A DNA stretch of 9,568 bases, taken from positions 1-9,568 of the forward strand of contig BNVT01000043.1 of the NCBI GenBank assembly GCA_025998295.1, read 5' to 3'. This document shows positions 1 through 5,587 of the stretch, in pieces. Source of the DNA: Endomicrobiia bacterium (lineage in GTDB: Bacteria; Elusimicrobiota; Endomicrobiia; Endomicrobiales; Endomicrobiaceae). The notes below the pieces were generated by a model that was given only the letters and a program-made list of their open reading frames with translations, had not been told where the DNA came from and did no database searches. Both the position numbers and the translations under genes were made by a program. Numbering within the stretch: the stretch's first letter is position 1; every line of letters begins with the position of its first letter.

Positions 1-63
1 GTTGTAATAGCCTAATTCAAATAACAAAAGAAATTAAAATAACGCTACGAACATAGAGTTTGA

Positions 64-234
64 GCAAGAACAATTACAGCTCTTCAATTTCTGCTGCTGA
101 TACCGCGCGTCTTGCTGTGCGGAGGTTTATTTGAAGTAGTGGAGCGTAAGTAATATTGTCCCTGTGAGTTTTGCAGAGACGTTAAGGATGTTGCGTTTGC
201 CGTGTATTTTATAACAAACGCCTTAGACATTTAG
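64..234 (+). pseudogene. possible phoU-like C-terminal remnant
   Basis: No intact gene is visible in the first 450 bases. One plus-strand frame has an open run at 64-150, a stop at 151-153, and another run to a stop at 232-234. The last part (178-231) reads DVKDVAFAVYFITNALDI, which resembles the end of PhoU (pattern D-H-x-x-N-I-A-E-x-V-x-F-x-x-x-G-x-D-I-R-H). PhoU is the phosphate-signalling partner of Pst, which would fit the neighbourhood, although phoU usually follows pstB rather than preceding pstC. The arginine-rich helix that should precede the match is not readable, and an in-frame stop interrupts the remnant. The match is short and judged by eye, so chance resemblance is possible. 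Confidence 0.25.
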
Positions 235-292
235 CTATTGGATATACTACACTACTAATATTAACAAAAATAGCTTAGCTTATTGTCTGCTA

Positions 293-384
293 ATGAGGAG
301 GGTCTGGTTAGTTTGTTTTCTATTATTTTGGGTATTTGTGAGCTCATGAAGTATGGCTCTTTGGTTTTTGGACAAACCAAATAA
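293..384 (+). pseudogene. frameshifted signal-peptide-like remnant, possibly pstS
   Basis: An ATG at 293 begins MRR, and if one base is restored near 298-301 it would read like MRKGLVSLFSIILGIC, a basic start followed by a hydrophobic stretch typical of a secretion signal. The downstream frame (codons from 301) stays open to a stop at 382-384, ending LVFGQTK. As it stands, the ATG frame stops after 18 codons. The remnant lies about 70 bases before pstC, exactly where the periplasmic phosphate-binding protein gene pstS normally sits, so a nearly deleted pstS is one reading. No binding-protein motif remains, and I see no good ribosome binding site. The identity is inference. Confidence 0.22.
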
Positions 385-450
385 ACAGGACGAGTAAGAA
401 TTGATAAGCAAAAATAGTACAACGTTTGATGCTGTCGTAAGGAATATAAA

Positions 451-1320
451 ATGCAAAAAGCTTTTGATAGTCTAATTGAGGCAATAATTTTTGTATGTGG
501 TATATTATCCATTGTCTTTGTGGTTTTAATCTTCGGATCTTTATTAAAAGAAGGTTTTGTCTTTTTTAGAGATTTCGGCATTTTAAAATTTGTTACAGGA
601 CATTTATGGTATCCCGCTTCGGAACCGTCATCGTTTGGTATTCTTCCTTTAATTTTTGGCTCTATTTTAGTAACCGTCGGGGCATGCTTTATAGCAGTGC
701 CTATCGGCATTATGTCTGCCATTTTTATTTCAGAAATCGTACCGAAGGGCGTGCGTGATATTTTAAAATCTCTAGTTGAACTTATGGCTGCGATTCCAAG
801 CATAGTTATTGGATTTGTAGGACTAACTACAGTTGTCCCTATTGTAAAAAATATTTTTAAACTGCCTACGGGTCTTACAGCGATTTCAGGATCAATAATG
901 CTTGCGTTTATGGCTATACCAACAATAGTTACAATATCGGAAGATGCGATTCGTTTAGTTCCTCGGCAATATAAGGAAGGAGCTCTTGCTTTGGGAGCTA
1001 CTCAGTGGCAGACTATAAGAAGAATAGTATTAAGGGCGGCAATGCCAGGTATAGTGGCCGCTATAATGCTTGGTATAAGCAGGGTAATCGGCGAGACTAT
1101 GGCTGTTATGATGATAACGGGAAATGCCGCTCATATCCCTCGCTCAATTTTTGATCCCGTAAGGACTATGACTGCGACGATAGCAGCTGAAATGGGTGAG
1201 GCTGTAAGGGGTGGTATGCATTACAAATCTTTGTTTGCCATAGGACTTGTACTTTTTGTGATAACGTTTTTTGTAAATTTTATAGCAGATATATTTTTAG
1301 GAAAAAATAAAAATTCATGA
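451..1320 (+). CDS. pstC: phosphate ABC transporter permease PstC
   Basis: This is an inner-membrane subunit of the high-affinity phosphate importer, pairing with PstA to form the channel. The 289-residue product is near the usual PstC length. Hydrophobic segments lie at about residues 10-34, 62-93, 110-132, 143-162, 198-222 and 259-283. The cytoplasmic EAA loop that contacts the ATPase is at 177-200 (EGALALGATQWQ...MPG). It is followed by the PstC hallmark SRVIGETMAV (210-219), with Arg211 and Glu215 matching the conserved charged pair. TAAGGA at 438-443 is a good ribosome binding site seven bases before this ATG. It is the first intact gene of the pst operon, and its stop overlaps the pstA start as ATGA. 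Regulation would be expected to follow phosphate starvation, but I could not identify a clear Pho box upstream. Confidence 0.95.
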   Translation: MQKAFDSLIEAIIFVCGILSIVFVVLIFGSLLKEGFVFFRDFGILKFVTGHLWYPASEPSSFGILPLIFGSILVTVGACFIAVPIGIMSAIFISEIVPKGVRDILKSLVELMAAIPSIVIGFVGLTTVVPIVKNIFKLPTGLTAISGSIMLAFMAIPTIVTISEDAIRLVPRQYKEGALALGATQWQTIRRIVLRAAMPGIVAAIMLGISRVIGETMAVMMITGNAAHIPRSIFDPVRTMTATIAAEMGEAVRGGMHYKSLFAIGLVLFVITFFVNFIADIFLGKNKNS

Positions 1321-2171
1321 TAAAATTTAACCCTAAATTATCACAAAAGCTTTCATATTTGCTTCTTTGTGTTGCGGCCAGTTTGGCCATTGTGCCAGTC
1401 CTTGTGATTATGTTTATAATTATAAAAAATGGAGCTTCCGCAATAAGTTGGGAATTTTTAACCTCTATGCCTAAAAGTGGCATGCGCAAAGGCGGAATTC
1501 TTCCCGCAATATTGGGAACTCTTTCAATAGTTTCATGCGCCGTTGCAATAACTCTTCCTATTGGTGTTTGCGCAGCAATTTATTTAAATGAATATGCAAA
1601 AAATAATCTGCTTACAAGAATAATTAAACTTGCCATCGTGAATTTAGCCGGAGTTCCCTCAGTTGTTTATGGATTGTTTGGACTAGGTATTTTTGTTACG
1701 CTTTTAAAATTAGGGGTCTCCATTATTGCTGGGGCTTTAACTCTATCTATAATGGAACTTCCTGTTATTATAACCACGTCACGAGAAGCGTTAAACAGCG
1801 TGCCCTATTCTTTTAGAGAGGCAAGTTTATCTTTAGGCGTAAGTCGTTGGCAGACCATAAGACATATAGTTCTTCCGAACGCTCTTCCAGGTATTTTAAC
1901 TGGAGCAATACTAAGTATAGCAAGAATATCAGGGGAAACTGCTCCGATATTGCTTACCGCTGCGGCTTTTTATGTTCCTCATTTACCTCACTCAATACTT
2001 GATCAGGTAATGGCTCTTCCATACCATTTGTATATCATATCAACACAGATTCCAAATATGCCAGAGAATGTAGTATATGGTACAGCGCTTGTTCTTTTGA
2101 TGATTGTTTTAACGATGAGCTGTATTGCTATTGTTGCTAGAATATATTTCAGGAAACGTAGAAAATGGTAG
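1317..2171 (+). CDS. pstA: phosphate ABC transporter permease PstA
   Basis: This is the second channel subunit of the Pst phosphate importer. The 284-residue product has hydrophobic segments at about 13-36, 60-90, 104-130, 134-153, 189-219 and 252-275. The typical PstA string AGVPSVVYGLFGL is at 111-123. The EAA loop is at 168-191 (EASLSLGVSRWQ...LPG), followed by IARISGETAP (201-210). The C-terminus is strongly basic (RKRRKW), as expected for a cytoplasmic tail. The start codon overlaps the pstC stop by four bases, and the 3' end overlaps pstB1 by seven bases, so translational coupling is likely. No truncation or frameshift is seen. The gene looks functional, which argues that the transporter is still under selection. 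Confidence 0.95.
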   Translation: MIKFNPKLSQKLSYLLLCVAASLAIVPVLVIMFIIIKNGASAISWEFLTSMPKSGMRKGGILPAILGTLSIVSCAVAITLPIGVCAAIYLNEYAKNNLLTRIIKLAIVNLAGVPSVVYGLFGLGIFVTLLKLGVSIIAGALTLSIMELPVIITTSREALNSVPYSFREASLSLGVSRWQTIRHIVLPNALPGILTGAILSIARISGETAPILLTAAAFYVPHLPHSILDQVMALPYHLYIISTQIPNMPENVVYGTALVLLMIVLTMSCIAIVARIYFRKRRKW

Positions 2172-2917
2172 ATAAGATAAAGGTAGAAAATTTAAGTTGT
2201 TACTATAATAAGAAATGTGTTTTGGAAGTACCGTACATCAATGTTGTCCAAAACGAAATTTTAAGCATTATAGGTCCTGCAAACAGCGGTAAAACTACAT
2301 TCTTAAGAACCTTGAACAGAATGAATGATTTAGACATAACATATTCTCGTAAAGGCGAAGTTTATCTTGATGGCAAAAATATTTTTGACATGAATATGGA
2401 AAATTTGAGGAAACGCGTAGGTATGCTTTTTGCCATGCCAATACCTCTCCCAATGAGTATATATGAAAATATTGTATATGCTCCGAAGCATCTAGGACTT
2501 GTTACGAGAAAATCTGATCAAGATGTTATAGTTGAACAGGCCTTAAAAGGCGCCTCCTTGTGGAATGAGATTAAAGATCGGTTAAATACATCAGCTATGA
2601 AAATGTCGGGAGGGCAACAGCAAAGACTTTGTATAGCAAGGATTCTTGCGATTAATCCTGAAGTTATCTTGTTTGACGAGCCTTGTTCTGGTTTAGATCC
2701 TATATCTACTGCGAAAGTTGAAGAGTCTATGATTGAGCTAAAGCAGAAATACACAATAATACTTGTTACAAATAATGTAAAACAAGCATCGCGTGTTGGT
2801 GACAGAACGGCATTTTTTCTTATGGGCAAACTTGTGGAAATTGATAAAACAGATAAATTGTTTGTTACGCCACAAAAAAAGGAAACAGAAGATTATATAA
2901 CAGGGCGATTTGGTTAA
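2165..2917 (+). CDS. pstB: PstB-type ATPase 1, with altered Q-loop and H-loop
   Basis: This is a cytoplasmic ATPase subunit of the Pst importer, 250 residues, full length. Visible motifs are: A-loop Tyr13/Tyr14; Walker A GPANSGKT (37-44), a non-standard version of the usual GPSGCGKS; signature MSGGQQQRLCIAR (147-159), intact; Walker B VILFDE with Asp171 and catalytic Glu172; D-loop SGLDP (175-179); and the family-typical C-terminus TEDYITGRFG. Two key residues are missing. The Q-loop reads VGMLFAMP, with Ala90 where PstB has Gln. The switch motif reads VTNN, with Asn203 (codon 2771-2773) in place of His. AGGA at 2151-2154 serves as ribosome binding site. The gene overlaps pstA by seven bases and pstB2 by one (TAATG). 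Two PstB genes in tandem occur in other bacteria; the complementary defects here suggest a specialised half of a heterodimer. A decaying gene is the alternative, but the frame is clean. Confidence 0.9.
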   Translation: MVDKIKVENLSCYYNKKCVLEVPYINVVQNEILSIIGPANSGKTTFLRTLNRMNDLDITYSRKGEVYLDGKNIFDMNMENLRKRVGMLFAMPIPLPMSIYENIVYAPKHLGLVTRKSDQDVIVEQALKGASLWNEIKDRLNTSAMKMSGGQQQRLCIARILAINPEVILFDEPCSGLDPISTAKVEESMIELKQKYTIILVTNNVKQASRVGDRTAFFLMGKLVEIDKTDKLFVTPQKKETEDYITGRFG

Positions 2918-3672
2918 TGGCGAAAATAGAAATAAAGAACTTTAATTTGTATTATGCTGATTTTCATGCGCTCAAAAATATTAACATTAATATTGAAGAG
3001 AAGAGAGTTACGGCTGTAGTAGGACCGTCAGGCTGCGGTAAGTCCACTCTTTTGAAATCTATAAATAGAATTAATGATATTATCGAAGGTATTCACACAA
3101 CAGGCGAAATAAATATTGCAGGTAGCAATACTTACGATGAAGGTGTCGATGTAAATCTTTTAAGAAGAAATGTTGGGATTGTTTTTCAAAGACCAAATCC
3201 TTTTCCTATTTCAATTTATGAAAATGTCGCTTTTGGTTTAAAGGTTAACAGGATAGCATCACGCAAGAGCGTTGTTGATGAAACAGTTGAAAAAAGTTTA
3301 AAAGACGTTTTATTATGGAACGATATTAAAGACAAACTTCGTAAATCAGCTTTGTCTTTAACTTTAGAACAACAACAGAGACTTTGTATTGCAAGAGTTA
3401 TTGCTGTTACCCCGCAAATTATTCTTCTTGATGAGCCTTGTTCTTCTCTTGATCCCATTGCCACAAGAAGAATTGAAGAACTGATGATCAAATTGAAAGA
3501 TAAATATACAATTGTGATAGTAACTCACAATATGCAGCAAGCTGCAAGAGTGTCGCACGATACTGCTTTTATGCTTCTAGGGCAACTTGTAGAATTTGAC
3601 AAGACCGAAAAAATATTTACAAATCCATCGAAGAAAGAAACGGATGATTATGTAACCGGTCGCTTCGGATGA
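2917..3672 (+). CDS. pstB: PstB-type ATPase 2, with lost ABC signature
   Basis: This is the second ATPase subunit of the same importer, 251 residues, full length and clearly paralogous to the preceding gene. The motifs are: Walker A GPSGCGKS (36-43), canonical; Q-loop VGIVFQRPNPFP with Gln91; Walker B IILLDE with Asp172 and Glu173; D-loop SSLDP (176-180); H-loop VTHN with His204; and C-terminus TDDYVTGRFG. The exception is the ABC signature. Residues 148-152 read LTLEQ (codons 3358-3372) where PstB normally has LSGGQ, while the following QQRLCIAR is perfectly kept. The loss of both glycines should prevent this subunit from closing a partner's ATP site. It starts one base inside the pstB1 stop, so the two proteins are probably made in equal amounts. 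It has no strong ribosome binding site of its own, consistent with coupling. Confidence 0.92.
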   Translation: MAKIEIKNFNLYYADFHALKNININIEEKRVTAVVGPSGCGKSTLLKSINRINDIIEGIHTTGEINIAGSNTYDEGVDVNLLRRNVGIVFQRPNPFPISIYENVAFGLKVNRIASRKSVVDETVEKSLKDVLLWNDIKDKLRKSALSLTLEQQQRLCIARVIAVTPQIILLDEPCSSLDPIATRRIEELMIKLKDKYTIVIVTHNMQQAARVSHDTAFMLLGQLVEFDKTEKIFTNPSKKETDDYVTGRFG

Positions 3673-3676
3673 GAGA

Positions 3677-3705
3677 TTGTTTTGTAAATGGATAAATACT
3701 ATAAA
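3677..3705 (+). promoter_or_regulatory. candidate sigma-70-type promoter for nspC
   Basis: TTGTTT at 3677-3682 and TATAAA at 3700-3705 are separated by exactly 17 bases, in the 92-base gap between pstB2 and nspC. This would let nspC be transcribed apart from the pst operon. In such AT-rich DNA, hexamers like these occur by chance, so the call is tentative. No terminator is visible between pstB2 and nspC, so read-through is also possible. Confidence 0.35.
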
Positions 3706-3764
3706 CTTAAATAAAGTTAGTTGGCTATAACAACAAAGAGAAAATATTTGTAATAGAGCGTAGA

Positions 3765-4871
3765 ATGAATTGCAAAATAGGAACTCCATATTATCTAATC
3801 GATGAAAAAAAATTATTAAAGAATCTTAAAAATATCGAATGCGTAAGGGAGCGCAGTGGAGCCAAGTCAGTACTAGCATTGAAGTGCTTTTCCACATGGT
3901 TTGTATTTGATTTAATGAGCAAATATATGGACGGCACAACAAGTAGTTCTTTATACGAGGCAAAACTTGGTTATGAAAAGTTTGGAAAAGAAACACATGC
4001 GTTTAGCGTAGCCTATTCAGCCAAAGATATTAAAGCTCTTAAAAATATTGCAAATAAAGTTATATTTAATTCCGTGTCACAGCTTGAAAGATTTTATGAT
4101 GAAGTAAAGCATATTGAAGTTGGCCTTAGGATAAACCCCGGCATTAGTTATTCTCACTTTGACTTGGCCGATCCTGCAAGAAAATATTCAAGACTAGGGG
4201 TAACTTCTGAAAAAAAACTAGAGTCAGTTTTAAATAAAATAAACGGTGTAATGTTTCATTATAACTGTGAAAATGATGATTTTGAAATTTTTAGCAGTAT
4301 GCTTGACGAAATAGCGGTAAAATACAAAAAAGTTTTAAATAAGGTTGAATGGATTAGCCTTGGTGGTGGAATATATTTTACAAAGAACGGCTATCCCCTG
4401 GATAAATTTTGCGACAAATTAAAAAGTTTTAGCAAAAAGTATAATGTTCAAGTTTACTTAGAACCTGGCGAGGCGGCAATTACAAATAGTTGCGAACTTG
4501 TCACAACAGTTTTAGATGTTGTAAAAAATATAAAAGATATTGCAATAATTGATGCTTCTATTGAGTCGCATATGCTTGATATTCTTACATACAGACTATC
4601 TGCAAAAATTAATGCTAAAGCAGGAAAAAACAGCTATATAGTTGCCGGAAGGTCTTGTCTTGCAGGCGATATTTTTGGCGAATATAAGCTTTCGAATAAG
4701 CTTAAAGTTGGCTCTGTTGTACGTTTCGTTGATGTTGCAGGATATACAATGGTTAAGAAAAATTGGTTTAATGGCCTTGAAATGCCCTCAATTGTTGTTA
4801 AAAGACTCAACGGAAAAGTGGAAATTATTAGGAAGTTTTTATACAAAGACTTTTTAAGTGATTTGTCATAA
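3765..4871 (+). CDS. nspC: carboxynorspermidine/carboxyspermidine decarboxylase
   Basis: This PLP-dependent enzyme removes CO2 from carboxynorspermidine or carboxyspermidine, the last step of the alternative polyamine route that avoids S-adenosylmethionine. The 368-residue product matches NspC (alanine racemase fold, fold type III) end to end. Visible are: PYYLIDEKKL near the N-terminus; ALKCFSTW with the presumed PLP lysine Lys40; DGTTSSSLYE (56-65); GLRINPGISYSHFDLADPAR (120-139); FHYNCENDDF (164-173); phosphate-binding SLGGGI (198-203); YLEPGEAA (231-238); GRSCLAGDIFGE (295-306); and GYTMVKKNWFNG (326-337). The partner carboxy(nor)spermidine dehydrogenase is not in the window. The ribosome binding site is weak (GAG at 3756-3758). 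The pst neighbours do not suggest a shared pathway. Substrate preference cannot be read from the sequence. Confidence 0.95.
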   Translation: MNCKIGTPYYLIDEKKLLKNLKNIECVRERSGAKSVLALKCFSTWFVFDLMSKYMDGTTSSSLYEAKLGYEKFGKETHAFSVAYSAKDIKALKNIANKVIFNSVSQLERFYDEVKHIEVGLRINPGISYSHFDLADPARKYSRLGVTSEKKLESVLNKINGVMFHYNCENDDFEIFSSMLDEIAVKYKKVLNKVEWISLGGGIYFTKNGYPLDKFCDKLKSFSKKYNVQVYLEPGEAAITNSCELVTTVLDVVKNIKDIAIIDASIESHMLDILTYRLSAKINAKAGKNSYIVAGRSCLAGDIFGEYKLSNKLKVGSVVRFVDVAGYTMVKKNWFNGLEMPSIVVKRLNGKVEIIRKFLYKDFLSDLS

Positions 4872-4882
4872 TCAAATCACTT
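4856..4882 (+). terminator. hairpin at the 3' end of nspC
   Basis: AAGTGATTTG (4856-4865) and CAAATCACTT (4873-4882) form a perfect ten-base-pair stem with a seven-base loop that contains the nspC stop codon. Only a short T run follows (4881-4883), so it is a weak intrinsic terminator or an mRNA-stabilising hairpin. The left arm lies inside the coding sequence. Confidence 0.5.
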
Positions 4883-4885
4883 TAA

Positions 4886-5037
4886 GTTGCGTTACAACAA
4901 AAAAAGAAGATAAGTTTTTGTTAAAAAGATGGTATAAAAGAGATGATTTTTTTGTCAAGCCCATCATATTCTCGAAACTACGGCATAGAGAACAAAAAGA
5001 AGTTTTAAATGATATATTAAACCTCTTGCACAATTAA
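4886..5037 (+). pseudogene. unidentified short open stretch, probably a remnant
   Basis: A plus-strand frame (codons from 4888, stop at 5035-5037) is open and has protein-like composition, rich in Lys and Arg, including KRWYKRDDFFVKPIIFSKLR. It has no ATG start; the frame opens upstream inside the end of nspC. I do not recognise the family. Its last 29 bases run into the IS5-family repeat, so it could be a gene cut by that insertion, an upstream part of the element, or chance. A separate 21-codon ATG frame at 4943-5008 overlaps it and is probably a shadow. Confidence 0.2.
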
Positions 5038-5120
5038 CATATAAAAGTACAATAGAAGTACTATGAAACAGAAAAAGAAAGCAGTTAGGTCAGATGGGAT
5101 GGGTTTAGGATTGTAGTGGA
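5009..5120 (+). repeat. direct repeat, copy A (partner at 9455-9568)
   Basis: This stretch recurs in the same orientation at the end of the window. Identical blocks include 30 bases at 5041-5070 matching 9490-9519, then a block ending GCAGTTAGGTCA at 5081-5092, with small insertions and deletions between. Both copies belong to the IS5-family fragment. They flank carB about 4.4 kb apart. Confidence 0.85.
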
Positions 5121-5229
5121 AAATGTCAAAGTATTTGTTAAAAGGTTCAAAATAGTCTCTAAAGACAGATATAGTAATTATAAAAGACCTTTTGGACTGC
5201 GATTTAACTTGGGTTGTGAGTATTTGTAA
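5009..5229 (+). mobile_element. IS5-family transposase C-terminal remnant (copy 1)
   Basis: The frame beginning at 5104 encodes RIVVENVKVFVKRFKIVS, then KDRYSNYKRPFGLRFNLGC, stopping at 5227-5229. This matches the end of IS5-family DDE transposases, where a conserved [RK]-I-V-V-E-[HN] helix with the catalytic Glu is followed by K-R-F-K-I-x-S-x-R-Y-R-N-x-x-x-R-F-G-L-R-F-N-L-I. Upstream, in another frame, TYKSTIEVL, a stop, then NRKRKQLGQM match the linker that precedes this helix. The fragment is broken by at least one stop and one frameshift, and no N-terminal half is present. The left edge is set by similarity with the copy at 9455. Terminal inverted repeats and target duplications were not found. 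It cannot be active. Confidence 0.7.
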
Positions 5230-5320
5230 TTCTAGAATTTAATACTTAAGTTGTGTGGGAGGTCTATTGATAGAATATTTTAATGTTTAAGAGTATGGTT
5301 GAGATAAATAATATAAATAA

Positions 5321-5576
5321 AAAGATCTCGTTTTTTTTGGGGCGGAAGCGGGGTGTTTGTGTGTTTTGAAAGATCGTAAAGGTGCCATTGTTTTTGTATT
5401 TGTTACTAATTTCAATTTTCAATAATTTTTTCGTTAAGAATTTGATACCATGATAAAACGAGTATGAAAAATTAGAAAATTTATGCAGTATTATTGAAGA
5501 TTATGATGTTAGTTTTCTTAAATTTGATAAAATGAGGACGATAATAGAACTGCGACAAATTAAATTAAATGTGTAA
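5321..5576 (+). pseudogene. decayed coding sequence upstream of carB, unidentified
   Basis: Within the 358 bases between the IS5 remnant and carB, two plus-strand frames look like pieces of one protein. The first (5321-5422) includes CVLKDRKGAIVFVFVTN, then stops; after two stops it resumes with EFDTMIKRV at 5438-5464. The second frame (5463-5573) continues YEKLENLCSIIEDYDVSF and ends at a stop at 5574-5576. Joining them across a frameshift near 5463 gives a plausible C-terminus. I cannot assign the family; a faint likeness to the end of serine beta-lactamase-type proteins is not enough to name it. A T8 run followed by a G-rich patch (5331-5353) sits at its start. Any carB promoter must lie in this stretch, but I found no convincing pair of hexamers. 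Confidence 0.25.
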
Positions 5577-5587
5577 AGAGAAAAAAC

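Noticed and set aside
261..803. 180-codon minus-strand open frame
   Set aside because: It lies largely antisense to the start of pstC, whose identity is certain; composition is that of a shadow frame.
4642..4857. 71-codon plus-strand open frame inside nspC
   Set aside because: Alternative frame of a clear NspC region (GRSCLAGDIFGE and GYTMVKKNWFNG); a shadow.
5045..5062. AGTAC...GTACT inverted repeat as an operator or small RNA hairpin
   Set aside because: It lies in the transposase linker region in both copies, so the repeat is explained by the mobile-element remnant.
5331..5353. T8 run followed by G-rich patch as a terminator or G-quadruplex
   Set aside because: No stem precedes the T run, and only two G4 tracts are present, too few for a standard quadruplex.
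5442..5468. TTGATA and TATGAA as a carB promoter
   Set aside because: The spacing is 15 bases and the second hexamer is poor; such pairs are common by chance in this AT-rich DNA.
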